Assembly (NCBI GenBank): GCA_025766275.1
Contig: JAFKAC010000022.1
Location: forward strand, 1-64,000
Direction: 5' to 3'
Origin: Lactarius indigo
Lineage: Eukaryota; Basidiomycota; Agaricomycetes; Russulales; Russulaceae
DNA length: 64,000 nucleotides
In this document: in pieces, positions 29,801-41,419 of the stretch
Layout of the letters: each line of letters begins with the position of its first letter
Position numbering within the stretch: position 1 is the stretch's first letter
The notes under the pieces: model-generated
What the model was told of the DNA's origin: nothing
Seen by the model: only the letters and a program-made list of their open reading frames with translations
Database searches by the model: none
Made by a program: the position numbers and the translations under genes

Positions 29801-31558
29801 CGCGAGCAACGCGCGCCATATAAGTAAAACCGCTGCAAAAACTTAAAGATAAAATTTTAAAACAATAATAATAAATAAGGAAGAAGAAATAAAGTGTGGG
29901 TACGTTGGGGGGCGTCTAATGAGTCAGATGTCGTGAGTGTATGGTAGGGGTTCAGGAACACGGTATCGTAACCGAAGGAACGGTGCCGCAACCCATCGAG
30001 CGCGCAACGGATGATGCGGTCCTAAGTGACACCGAATAAGCCCAGTATAAGCCCACGCAGATAGCGCCGCAGAAAGCGCGCCCGGACATTATGCACTCAT
30101 GGGACCTGAGGCCTGAGAAGGAGGCGTTGGTCAGGTGAGCGATGCGGAGATGTGCCACCTCGCCAGTTCCGGCCGCGTGCAAGGTTGGGTACTGTGGCGG
30201 GGGCTCAGAGCACCGCCTGGCTCGCAACAAAGCGACAATTTTTTTTTTCTTTCTTTTTTGGCTGCCTGACTCTCGATCTGATTATCGATGACTCGCCATG
30301 CGTGGGCCCGATCAGTTGCTCGGCGGAGGCGGATTTTAGTACAGAACGTGTTCCCCGCGCTGCAGCAGCCGTCCGCTCTGTAGCCTCAATGTCTGTGAAA
30401 TGAGTGCCTGCAGGCCCGCAAGAGGCCGTGGTCATGCAGTAAGTGTGTGTACGGAAGGCATTCAGCTGATACACGCATGGCTGAGATACGGGCCCGTAGT
30501 CCCTATTTTGGGCAATAAATGAAACTCTTTGTGAAATGTCCGCGCTGGCCCTGTGGGAGCATGCGCCAAACACTCTCGTAAACGCCTCGAAATGGGCGAG
30601 TGAGCAGAAATGTGGCGAATCCGATCCCTTACAGTGTGACCTCTGTCATAACGGTTGGATACGATGTGGTCCGAAAGAAAACCACGCATGACCGAAAAAG
30701 GAACTTGCATACTATATTTCGGAAAGGGAGAGGAGAGGAAAAGGCAACAGAGGGCGAGATGAATGAAGAACGTGAGGTACGGTTAGGCGAGCCTAAGTTA
30801 TGTCATAAAGTTAACACGGACAACCGGGGGATAAATGATCCGTGTGGGCAGGTCTTGATGAAATGGGTATAGTCTGGTATGGTATGGGGAGAAAACGGAG
30901 ATGCGCGGACACGTTGACCGTCGTTAGAGAGTATCAAACTTTTGTTTTGTGGACTTGTGCGGCAAGAGCCGACAAGATCTTATCTTGAATCTCTCCACCT
31001 GTCGACCTGCAAGTTGCTGTACGGGGAATGAACCTGAGCTGAACGTTAACGTCTTGTTGGGTTTACGCTATTAAATTCCCGGAATCGAATTGAACGCTGG
31101 CGCCGGCATGTTCTCTCTTGTGCCATTCATCGAGTTGATTCCGAGGAAACTACTCAAAGGAATTATTGTACGGGAATCACGAGCTTCGCATCCTCTTAAT
31201 GGCTCGCGATACGCCGACGAACCAATCTGACTGCGCTACGCTGACTGACACCCAAGCCGAGAATGAACATAATCTCTACAGTATCGGATTGCCTGCACAG
31301 GTTTCCAATGACTCCTTAATTGTGGCCGGTGTCCTGGCGCCTCTTTATGGTCAGTGATCAAATCTCTTTCATTCCTTACAACACGAAAAATCCTCGTCCG
31401 AACCTCCGCTTCATCTTTACCTGTCATATGTATTATGTGCCCCCCAGCTCGTCTCCCTATATCTAGTTCCCCGAGTGCTGCACCTATCCTTTTCCCCGCC
31501 TGATCATCGCCCGCCTTATGGTGCTGATCCCAGCGGTGCTCTACTACTAGTCGCTTCC
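26881..31558. other. 4.7-kb region without a supported gene
   Basis: Many short overlapping frames, none with domain character or plausible splice extension. It holds long homopolymers: A19 at 28531-28549 and C17 at 29507-29523. The right part is presumably the upstream region and leader of the transcription-factor gene; a non-coding RNA gene cannot be excluded. Confidence 0.5.
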
Positions 31559-33353
31559 ATGGATGCCCCCAAGCCCCCTCCTATTGTTACCCAGTCACTC
31601 AAGCGCAAGGACCGTTCTCCATCCCCCACCAGGAGAACGCCTAGCCATACCTCTTCCACAGCCGGTTCACGACCCTCGCCGACCTCTCTACCTTCGATCC
31701 GTCACTTTCTCCCTCCTCAGTCAGATGTGCAGCAGCTCAACGAACGTTACCATTCGAACCATCAGCTGCGGCAGTCGCAGCCACCAGGACCAGCTTTCTC
31801 CGCGGGCCCAAGCGCGGGTATACCTCGTCTCGAGTTTCTGCCGCCACCCGCGCACGCTTCTGCGCACTCGGGAATCATTGCGGACTCGGATGGGGACGGA
31901 GATAGCGAGCAAGCTGCCCGCCCGAAACAGAAGCGGCGCCGGCAGGCTCTCAGTTGCACGGGTCAGTCGCACTTTCCGCCGCTCGCTTCCTACTTGACGG
32001 CCATCTGATATCGTGTCGTCATTCTTTCCACGCTCGCATCGGCTCTCGTGACGTGACTCCACTTTCCGCCCTCCATGCTATGCATCACGTGGGCCAAAGA
32101 ATGCAAGCGACGTAAAATTAAGTGCGACAGGTAAGGAGCTCGCTACCTTTAACCCCGGAGCTAAACGCCTTCTGAATTGCGCGGGATCCCACAGAGCGCA
32201 TCCCTGCACACCTTGTATCCGTCGCGGCGATCAAAACAAGTGTCAATGGCATGTCATTGAGCCAGTGTAAGTGTGGCCCCTTCACCTCTCGCTTCCCGCT
32301 CTTCCCCGCTTGAGAAAAAAAACTGACTGAACGTAAACAACGTGTGATTCCTGTAGTGACAAGTACGTGAGCCGCGCCGAATACGACGAGCTAAAGATCC
32401 GTGTGGATCGCCTTGAAGCCATGCTGTCGTGTGCACAGCCCTCGACTGGCTTGGCTGCGCCACCGTGCCCCGAATCATCACCTCACCAACAGCACCAACA
32501 CCAACAACAGTCGTCCTCACGTCCGCTCGGAGCGGCGTCATCTGCCGCGGGTCATCGCGCCCAGGGACCCGGACCTGCTCCACAGGTGCCGTACCACCCC
32601 CTATCGCCGCCCATTATACCCGGCCAGACGCCGGCGGGGCTCGCAGGGCCCTCCCGCGCAGTCGGCCCCGGGGCGACAGCGCAGGACTATGGTTCCCCGC
32701 TATCACTGCGTACGCCCAACTCGCCTCCGGGCAGGACGGCTCTGCCTCCTCTCGCGTCGCTCGCGAACGGGCCGGTGCCTTTCGACGGCCCGCTACCGCC
32801 GGGGCCATTGCCTCAGAGAAGCCTGCACCGCGAGCGCGAGCGCGACAGGGATCGGGACCGAGACCGAGACCGGGAGCAGCAGCAGCAACAACGACACGGA
32901 GAATCCGTGCACCAGTCGTACGCGCCTCCTCCTCCGCCTCAGCTGCAGCAGCCGCTGCAACCACCACACCAGCAGACAAAAAACTCCCACGCGCAGACGC
33001 TCACCCCGCTGGGCGAGCGCCTGCGCCTCTGCACCACTCTCCAAGGCCCAGCGGCCGCCGTCCTTCGTCTTCGTCACCACCCCAACATCTTCTGCAACAG
33101 CAGGCCGCGCAACAGCAGCAGCAGCCACCGCCGCAGAGTCCGCCTATTAGCGCGCGCAGCCCTGATCCGCTGCACCGCGACCACGATCATACCCGCCTGC
33201 CGCCAACGCCGCCCCCACTTCCTCGGGCGACAGCGCAGCGGAGTGCAGTCCGTGACGAGCGAGGGCGATAGTGCGGTTCCCACATACGCAACGAGCACAA
33301 TCGCAGCAGGCACATTGTCCAGGGTGGAGCGCGGCCGCGCGTTCTGCCGTTAA
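31559..33353 (+). CDS. Zn2Cys6 transcription factor
   Basis: Exons 31559-31961, 32100-32130, 32195-32266 and from 32357 join in frame. Introns 1 and 2 fall inside the zinc cluster, which reads CTECKRRKIKCDR and then CTPCIRRGDQNKC (from residue 133). A linker and short coiled coil follow (YDELKIRVDRLEAML), then Pro/Gln-rich sequence with an RERERDRDRDRD run. Such proteins bind paired CGG-type sites as dimers and regulate nuclear genes. From about 32980 the most natural reading moves to another frame, at a run of six A, and would end at 33270. The unshifted frame ends at 33353. The C terminus is therefore unsettled. No target genes are evident nearby. Confidence 0.85.
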
Positions 33354-36300
33354 CGACCCTGCCCTCATTTTCTTTCTCATTTTCCATTTTTCTCATCCTC
33401 GGTTCGCAAACGGCATCTTTTGTTCATGCAACATGCAAACTCACGTTCGTACTGTATTATGAGACGTCCGCCCTTATCTCTCCGATATACCCTATTAATC
33501 CCATTACAGCCATCGTTCTCGTCACTTTTTTCAGTAACTTACCATATGGCCAAGTTTTTGTTTGTTCTCCCTTCCCTCGCGTATCATTTCCTCCAGCTCT
33601 TTACATACACTGTGCCTGCGTCCTATAGTAACTACGACCCTTCATTCATCCCCAGCTGCTTCTGTTCCCATACCATGGGTGCAAGTTTATGTCCTCTCCA
33701 CTCAACATGTTGTCATGATAACTTATGCTTTTCCTTATTTCTCACACGGGCGCTTGCGTTATCGCCGTGTTACCCACAACCATGCTAACTTACCACACAA
33801 ACGAAGCCTCCCCGGCCCCAGCAACAAACTCCGTCTTCTCCGTCAACTTACCTCCGTGATCATGATTCCGCGCCTCCCCCCCCCGCCCTAACGTCCGTAA
33901 CCTATTGATAGCGACTGATGTTACCGCACAACCACCGGCGGTGATGCCCTGTGCGGCCCATTAAAGGTGTTTCTACCCTCTTTCTGTCATCATTAACGAG
34001 GTCGCGTCGTCGTCGGCCTTTGGTTACATAGTTAACTCACCGGACGGAACGAACCTGGTATGATTGCAAGATTCCGTCGCCGTCCCCATTTTTACGCCTC
34101 TGCCGTAAACACTGGTAAATTAACAGTGTGCCCCATCGTCCGGGTCCACCCCATCTTCTCAGGCTCCCCCACATTCGGTCGCTCAGCGCCGCCACGCGTG
34201 ATGATAAGACGACATCCAGTTAGCGCTAAGTACGATAAGTACGAGATGAAGAAGAAGCGGCCATCATGATTCCGAGTCAGGTCTACTGTGCTTTCCCTTT
34301 CTATTATTGGGATTTGGTTACGGATGGCTTAGCGTAGGTACCATTGGGTTTGATGGGGGCTCCACGCCAACGTCAATGCCAATACGTTGCGTAGGTCATG
34401 ATCATCGCTCTCACTTGGCGCCGAGTTAGTTACTGTGAGTTGAAAAAAAAAGGTGGACAAAATGTACAGAAATGGAAAACCACCAAAATCTTGATTATTA
34501 TCAGATTGTCTTCATCAAATCGGAAGGCGAGTTGGACGGACGTAACTTCAGTTGCGCAGACAGGCCCAGCGTGCGAAAGAATCGCGCGTCCGGGACTTTT
34601 TACCTAGACGTACGACGAGGATAGCATATGTATGATGGAAGCGCCACAGCGCTTGGGAGAGCAAGTATGTGAGTGTAGTTGGTTAAGCACAATGATCTAA
34701 AAGTATATATCAAGTAAAGTACGATACGCACGGCGCGCATCGACTACTAGTGGCCAAGCAGGCACCTGTGGCACCAGAGTCTACTGCGATGGTAGGGACG
34801 CATCGCCGCAGTACCCTGCCTAACCAAAGCGAGGCCAAGTGGCGGCGGTAGGCAGGCAGGCACATCTGCCGTTCGTGCCGTGTGGGCCACGCGCACGAGC
34901 AGGTGACGCAGTGATGATGGCATGGCTTGGTGGGTGGAAGGGGAAAGGGCATGCGTATGCAGTATGCTGGTGGAGGCGGACTCCTCGGAAGAGCGAGCAC
35001 ATCAGCTCCCACAACAGCGATGCGGCTTCCCCACGCTGCCCTCTCTCCACCCCTCCCATCACATCACACATCGATTCGTTACACGCCACACCCATTTTCC
35101 TTCTCTGCCGAGAAGACCGAATGGCTGCCAAAGAGCCGCGCGCCTGCACGGGAGGGATCGCGTGGTACAGTGCGCCAACGGAAGCAGATTAGGAGCTGCG
35201 GCAAATGAAGGAACCATCTGCACCAGCATTGTCAGCATGTTCGTGACTAAAGTCGTGTTTGCTCGTAGCATGTGTATGTTTTTTTTTCTTCCCGGCGGCT
35301 GGCTGGCCGGGCACGGGACACATGGACTACTGCACACATGATGCCCGCCAACTGGGGAAAGCCGCAGGGAAATGGGCGTCCTAGGATCACGGTGATAATG
35401 AATTGCATGCGCTGGGGCGGCATCTCCACGGCATGCTTGATAACATGCTTGAGAAAAAGGACAATGAAAGTGAGAAGATTGTTTCGAGGAAAAGAAAGGA
35501 GTGGGAAGGTAAACCTAGATGAGCCCGGACATGAGCTCATTCTGGGGCGTTAGCAAGGCCGAGTGACAAAAATGAAAAGGAAGAAGCGGGAGAGGTCGAG
35601 GAGGGAGGGGGAAAATCACGCGTCGCTGTGGGTTCATTTAATCTCCCCATCGCCGAGCATCGGGTTCGAACATAGACGGCTCGCTTGCCAGCTGGACGGG
35701 ACACACGAGTGGTCCACGCGCGATGGGGAGCACGTGTATCGTGATGTCATGACGGACAGCTGGTGACTGCAAGGAAAGCACGCGGACTCGCGCGAGCTGT
35801 GGGCGCGGAAGGGACTTGGCTTGGAGAGAGAGAGAGAATGGAGAATGGAAGACGGCCAAACGGTGCATGGAAAGACCGAACTTATTTTTATTTCAACTGC
35901 GCAGGTAATTCGACATGCTGGATGAGGAGTCGTCGGAGAGGACTGGGCGGAAGTTTCACATCTAAAAATGGGACACTGAGAGCGAGAGAGAGTCGGAAGA
36001 GGGCACATGGAGAGATGGCAGCAAGTTGTATTTAAGGTGTTCGAGCCGAAAGCGGGAGGACATAAGGTTGACCGCGGACAAATTGGATGTTGGATGCATG
36101 GCTAGGGGGTCTTCGGCCGTGTGGATGTGAGGTGAACGTGGGTATACTGTAATGCCCGTCCACCGAGACCGAGCGGGAGGAGGATGAGCACAGCACCACG
36201 TGAACGCCAGCCACGACCTTCTTAAACGCAACAAACGCGACCGCAACGCTCTCTCTCTCCTCTCTTATCTCTATAACCAGAGTCTCACATACATACATCC
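33354..36300. other. 2.9-kb intergenic region
   Basis: No supported gene. Overlapping frames on both strands lack domain character. The right end contains a GA-rich tract near 35826 and the upstream region of the LC8 gene. Confidence 0.5.
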
Positions 36301-36689
36301 ATGTCAGAGAAACTCGACACCACCTCCACTTCCACCGACGCCGGCATCGGCGGCGCAGCTGGTGCAGCGGGCCCCAAGGCGATCATTAAGAACGTCGACA
36401 TGAGCGATGAGATGCAGCAGGAGAGCGTCGACGTGGCCTCAGCTGCCCTCGAAAAGTTCAACATCGAGAAGGACATCGCTGCGCAGATCAAGAAGGAGTT
36501 CGACCGACGCCATGGGCCCACCTGGCACGTCGTCGTTGGCAAAAACTTTGGGAGCTATGTGACTCATGGTATGCACGCGTCTATCGCGTCTGTCCTCCTG
36601 CTAACGCCGTTTTTTCCTTCGTAACAGAAACCAAACACTTCATCTATTTTTACATTGGCTCGCTCGCGATTCTCGTTTGGAAATCATGA
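36301..36689 (+). CDS. Dynein light chain LC8
   Basis: Two exons (36301-36568, 36628-36689) give 109 residues. After a low-complexity N-terminal extension of about 20 residues ([18 protein letters not shown]), the protein is a standard LC8: [40 protein letters not shown] and [20 protein letters not shown]8 is a dimeric hub subunit of cytoplasmic dynein that also binds many other partners. Most LC8 proteins are about 90 residues, so the extension is unusual but common enough in fungi. Confidence 0.96.
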
Positions 36690-36960
36690 TTTGGGAATTA
36701 GGAAAGGGCAGCGGTGGGTGGAAGGGGGAAGGAGGTAATTGTACGGGGGATAATAGACTGGGCAGCGGGCATGCCATACCCCATTCTTTCTTGCATTCTG
36801 CGACCCATCGATTGACACACGGTCCTGCTTTCGCAAAATTAATCACCTGTAGCCTTGTTTCCCGTGTCGCGCATGCCCGGTCAACGTGTTCGTTTCGCTC
36901 AATTAAGTTACGCGTGTCTCTATCAATCGTACAAACCAGCACCGCTATAGTCTGTCTCTT
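36690..36960. other. Convergent intergenic gap
   Basis: Space of 271 bp between the LC8 stop (plus strand) and the Axl2-like stop (minus strand). Nothing recognised. Confidence 0.6.
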
Positions 36961-39726
36961 TTAGCCGCTACGCACGAGAACCTCGATCACCGCCTGTGCC
37001 ACGCACATACCGTCCCCACTGTACACCCCCACATGCACCTCCCCAACGTCGTCCGCCCGCGGCACGCCCCAGAATTTCACCGTGTCTCTGTGCCTGTCCC
37101 CCCGCGCGACGTCCAAGTCTGCGTAGAGGAACGCAGGTAGCAGCTCCCCCGACACCCGCCGCGCAAAAAGACCGCCCACACCAGCGCCAGCGCCGGCGCG
37201 CACGGGCAGCCTGAACCGGAAGCGCTCTCCGACGCGCACAAGCACCCGCAGCACCTCTCTACCGCCGCCCCGTCCCCCGCTCCCGATGCTCGACCGCGCC
37301 GGGTGAGAAGACTCAAGCGATGAGAACGACCCAGACGCCTCTCGTCCGACAGCGTCCTCTCCCAACGCCCGCACGTATTGCATCCCCACGTCTAGCTCGT
37401 CCACCTCTCCCGCCCCGTGCCCACCCGTCAGCGCCGGCGCCCCCACTACGCGCACCACGCTTGCGCTCAGACTCGACGCGCGCGCCGGCGGGGGTGCTCC
37501 CGGCCCTGCCTCACGCGGCGCAAGCGCCCGCCCAGCCGTAAACGGCACCATCCGCGCGCGTGCACCACCGCTGCCGTCCGCATGTGGGTATGGGTAGCCG
37601 CCCACGCTACGCACACTGCGCACGCTCCGCGCGCGGGCGGCACGCTGCACGACCGCCTCTGCCGCGTGCGAGCGCGTAGACGAATCCGATGCCAGTGACA
37701 CGACTGAATCCAGCGAGCGCCGTGCTACTGGCGCGACGGTGGGCTGAGGTGGACGCGGAGGTGCAAAGTCCGCGCGCCGCTGTGGGATGGATCGGTCACC
37801 GGTCGACGACGACGGAGAGCCACGCAGGCTTGACGCGGTGCCCGAGTAGCCCACAGGCTCATAGCCCGCAAGAGAGGGGATCGCCGGCGTGCCGAGTCCA
37901 TGCGGGTCGCCTGCTTCTTGCACGAGCACCGGCCGCCCGATGGACGACTTTTTTGCAGGGCGATAGCGGTCGCTGACTTTGCGCACTGTCGCGCGGATAC
38001 GGCCCATAAATTCGGCTTTGCTGAGCTGGCCCGGGCTGGCTAACGCGCGCTGGTCGGAGCCCGAGGACACGCGCGTCATTGTACGTGAGAGTCCGAGACC
38101 CAGATCGCCCCATCGTCGATTGGTGTAGCCCTTCTCTGCATTGTCGTAGCTGTCATGAGAGACGTTCCCGATCCCGTAATACCGTCGTTCGTTCTCCGTC
38201 ATTGCACGCGTCGCGGCCGGACCTGAGAGCGCAGGGTCTGGCGGGTGCGCACAACCGCGGAGTGCCGCGAGTAGTAGGCTAAGTCCAAATATTCCCCCTA
38301 GCAGACCAAAGGCTATTCCCAATCCAAGAGCGAGCTTCTTGCGCGAGGCGTGGTGCTGCGATCCCGCAGTTGGTTGTCTATGTCCGTAGTCTGCGGGAGT
38401 GAGCGAGATGGATAGAGTAGTGTGCGATACCGAGTGCGTCAGACGAGAGTAGGCGGTGAACGAGACGGCGATGGAACTATAATTTTGGCCGGATGGGATT
38501 GTACCAGATAAGATAGCAGAGTTCGTTTCGAGATTCAAGTAAGCTCCCGCATCCGGGGGATCGAACGAGGCGACCAGATCAGCAGCCTCCCCTTGTGTAG
38601 CGTTTGAGAAGAATGCCGACAAGCTAAAGTCCACGTCATTGCCAGGTGTCGCAAGGAGGGGAGGAAGCGGGTCCTGAGAGAAGAACGAGGGGACAGCTGC
38701 AAGCTTGAGTTGGGTGTTCAAAGTCTGATTGAATACCGTAGTGAGGACGACAGGGAGGACAATATCATCAGGGAGCTGCCCGGTAAGCCGACGTGAGCCC
38801 GCGTCATAGTGAATCCAACTGTACGATGAGGTATCAATGACAACCGAAGCCACGTCGCTAGGTTCAATGGGGGCGTTGTCGACAAATACGCCAGCAAAGT
38901 CTATTGGTGAGGTGAGTAAGATGTCGAAGGACGATGACTTAGTTATGTTGATTGTAGGGAGACCTGCAGGGGACAAGTGCAGCTCACGGGACGCGATGAC
39001 GACGTTGAAAGGCACAGATGCAGCGGAGAAGCCGAACTGGTCAGAGGCATGCAAAACGAGCTCGAGGAAATAGGGTGTAGGATGTATGTGCAGAGGAGGG
39101 GCCACGCCGTCCAGGGTTATCCCGTCAGAGTCAAACTCCATCCAGGGTGGCAGAGGGGAGCCGTCGGCCTGCAATGCGGCATAGCGGGTGTCATCGGGAC
39201 TCGTAAATGTGTTGCCGTCGAAGCCAATGCTAAAGGACCAGCTGGACGGAATCCGGAGCGTCGGGATTTCCGTCTTCATGAGCGCAGAGTGGTCTGAGAG
39301 CAGGAAGACAGACGAGAGCGAGGGATTATCAGGTCTGAACTGCGAGGCAACAGGTTTGGCGAGGTCCGGGGCAGGGTATGGCGTGACACAGAGCGAGACG
39401 GGAGAGGCCGCAGAGTCAGAGGTCTCCGGGTCTGTCGCCAGGACTTTGATGCGGGGCGTACCCTCGTCTTCCTGAGCAGGAGTTCCGCTGAAGGTCCGAG
39501 TGGCAGGGTCGAACGCGAGCCAGGCTGGAAGAAGCGAAGTCGAGTAGACGAGTGACGCGTTCGTCTCAGACAGGAAACTGCCCTCCGCAAATCTCCAGGA
39601 GTACGAGGAGCCGACACGGGCGATGGGTGGGAGCTGGCTGTCGAGCGGGAAGAGCACAGAAACCGAGGAGGAGGCGAGCACAAGGGTGAGGATGTGAGCC
39701 GAGAGAAAGAAAAGAACGATGAACAT
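36961..39726 (-). CDS. AXL2: Axl2/Bud10-like cadherin-domain membrane protein
   Basis: An intronless frame of 921 residues from the ATG at 39726. I chose this start over the one at 39864 because it begins directly with a signal peptide (MFIVLFFLSAHILTLVLASS). Extracellular repeats of the dystroglycan-type cadherin fold follow, e.g. LPAWLAFDPATRTFSGTPAQ. A single transmembrane helix is at about 464-489 (LALGLGIAFGLLGGIFGLSL). The cytoplasmic tail is long and Ser/Arg-rich. Yeast Axl2 marks axial bud sites and acts upstream of polarity GTPases. Its position 168 bp from the glycosylase start implies a shared promoter region. Confidence 0.85.
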   Translation of the reverse strand: MFIVLFFLSAHILTLVLASSSVSVLFPLDSQLPPIARVGSSYSWRFAEGSFLSETNASLVYSTSLLPAWLAFDPATRTFSGTPAQEDEGTPRIKVLATDPETSDSAASPVSLCVTPYPAPDLAKPVASQFRPDNPSLSSVFLLSDHSALMKTEIPTLRIPSSWSFSIGFDGNTFTSPDDTRYAALQADGSPLPPWMEFDSDGITLDGVAPPLHIHPTPYFLELVLHASDQFGFSAASVPFNVVIASRELHLSPAGLPTINITKSSSFDILLTSPIDFAGVFVDNAPIEPSDVASVVIDTSSYSWIHYDAGSRRLTGQLPDDIVLPVVLTTVFNQTLNTQLKLAAVPSFFSQDPLPPLLATPGNDVDFSLSAFFSNATQGEAADLVASFDPPDAGAYLNLETNSAILSGTIPSGQNYSSIAVSFTAYSRLTHSVSHTTLSISLTPADYGHRQPTAGSQHHASRKKLALGLGIAFGLLGGIFGLSLLLAALRGCAHPPDPALSGPAATRAMTENERRYYGIGNVSHDSYDNAEKGYTNRRWGDLGLGLSRTMTRVSSGSDQRALASPGQLSKAEFMGRIRATVRKVSDRYRPAKKSSIGRPVLVQEAGDPHGLGTPAIPSLAGYEPVGYSGTASSLRGSPSSSTGDRSIPQRRADFAPPRPPQPTVAPVARRSLDSVVSLASDSSTRSHAAEAVVQRAARARSVRSVRSVGGYPYPHADGSGGARARMVPFTAGRALAPREAGPGAPPPARASSLSASVVRVVGAPALTGGHGAGEVDELDVGMQYVRALGEDAVGREASGSFSSLESSHPARSSIGSGGRGGGREVLRVLVRVGERFRFRLPVRAGAGAGVGGLFARRVSGELLPAFLYADLDVARGDRHRDTVKFWGVPRADDVGEVHVGVYSGDGMCVAQAVIEVLVRSG

Positions 39727-39894
39727 AGGGATGGGATTCGAAGGAAGGTGAGACGCCGAAAGGCACGGGCGCGGTGTCGTCCAGCGACCTCGCTGTTTAG
39801 TACGACGACGAGAATGGCGGCTGGCGGCGGCGCAGCGACGACGGGAGTTGGAGTGTTGAAACAAGCCTGACCTCGAAAAGGAAACTCCCTCTGC
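39727..39894. promoter_or_regulatory. Divergent promoter region, AXL2-like and DNA glycosylase
   Basis: Only 168 bp separate the two start codons, so both promoters and leaders must lie here or overlap the neighbouring gene. No sharp motif is visible. Confidence 0.5.
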
Positions 39895-40901
39895 ATGCCA
39901 GAGCCAGTCACGTTCCCATCCTCCTCAAAGTTCTTTCCTCCACCCTATCAACCCGACACCGATGGCCCGCCAATTCCAATGCTCGAAACCGCCAAACAAA
40001 AGCTGCTCTTAATCGTCGGCGACCTCACCAACCCGTGCACGAGAGACGCAGTTCAGCGGGAACACCTCCGTCTACTGACCGACTCTCCGGGCTTCGCCGC
40101 CTTCTTCCTCACATCTCTCGACAGATACGAGCGGTTGCTCAACGCAAAACCTGTCCTTATTCAAGGTGTGCTGCCACAGGCGTCCCTTTATTTTTATTCA
40201 CCATTCTTAGTCGTCTGCACTAGAATGCGTTGCTGACGACCCATGGAAGCTCCTTGTCGCGGTGATGCTCCTCAACAAGACCGCAGGACGTGTCGCCGTG
40301 CCCATATTCTGGAAGCTTATGGAGCGGTGGCCGACGCCCGAGGCACTCGCCCAAGGTGACCTACCCATAGTCTACTCGTTATTCTTGTTCACGCGCTGAG
40401 TTTGGTCGTGGCTAGCTGACCACGCCGAGCTCGAGGACTGCATCCGCTGCCTCGGCCTCCAATCTACCCGCGCAAAACGCCTTATTGCCCTATCCGCCGC
40501 GTATCTCGACAGTCCTGAGCAGCGACATCCACCCGAAGAGCAAGAGCCACCCACGACGGCGACGAAAAAGCGTCACTCCGAACCACCAACGCCAGTCTCG
40601 CATCTCCCTGGAAGCGGCCCATATGCGCTTGATTCGTATCGCATATACTGCGGTGGTCCGGGGGCATGGCGCACCGTCATGCCTCGCGATAAGGAGCTCA
40701 TCCGCTATATCGTCTGTCCTTTTATTGCTCTCATTTTGATGTACCTTCGACCTGACTGGGATGGCTCGATAGAAGTGGCGCTGGGCTGCGGACGGCATGC
40801 AGTGGTCACCGACACTTGGTGTAATGGGCCACGCCAACGAAACGTACCTCGAGCAGCTCATACACGAATTGGTCGTACTCGATCCGTACGCCCGCCGTTA
40901 G
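39895..40901 (+). CDS. MBD4-type thymine/uracil DNA glycosylase
   Basis: Four exons (39895-40165, 40224-40355, 40416-40711, 40773-40901) give 275 residues. The helix-hairpin-helix glycosylase core reads DDPWKLLVAVMLLNKTAGRV, LGLQSTRAKRLIALSAAYL, LPGSGPYALDSYRIYC and YIKWRWAADG. Asp in ALDSYRI is the expected catalytic residue. Such enzymes remove T or U mispaired with G, as formed by deamination of 5-methylcytosine or cytosine, and start base-excision repair in the nucleus. There is no methyl-CpG-binding domain. The intron before AAGTGG uses a weak donor (GTCTGT). Confidence 0.88.
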
Positions 40902-41419
40902 TGTATATACTCGCCGGGTCCGGGTACTCGCAACCCAAGATTCTGAATCTACTCATCTTGCTGCACCTTACTACTCTGGTATTAACTTCAATTTCCGTTC
41001 GACTGGTGCTGCCGCTTTGAGCCCTCACTCTCAGGCTGTGTTCCCAATGCACACTACTATCACGTGTTACGGCATGCGGATTTTTAAGGGGGTCGTAGCA
41101 AGCACTCCATATACGATGACTGCTCATGTATATGAGGCCTCGAGCCTCGCCTTGCGAACCTTATCAGCCCGGCGTCTTCTCTCTCCCTCTCGTCTTTACG
41201 TGTCTCGTTTTGCCTTGGTTAGGTTTCCGTTGCGTCCTCGATAAGGTACTGTACCAGCCGCGCATGTCGCCTTAGAGCTTCAGCGCCTTACTACACTCTT
41301 ATCTAACTCGTGACTTGTCTACGTCTTCCTTTCGAGATAATTCTTTATTGCCTCACAGCTACTATCTAGCTACTATCTACAGCCGGCTAAGCAAAAATCC
41401 ATTATTACTGCGACTCTAT
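40902..41419. other. Convergent intergenic region
   Basis: 518 bp between the glycosylase stop and the NLR stop. Pyrimidine-rich, with no supported gene. Confidence 0.6.

Noticed and set aside
32401..33150. Two other long frames over the transcription-factor C-terminal region
   Set aside because: Low-complexity GC-rich DNA opens all frames. The frame starting at 32401 does not continue the zinc cluster. The 32429 frame is kept only as a possible continuation after a shift near 32980.
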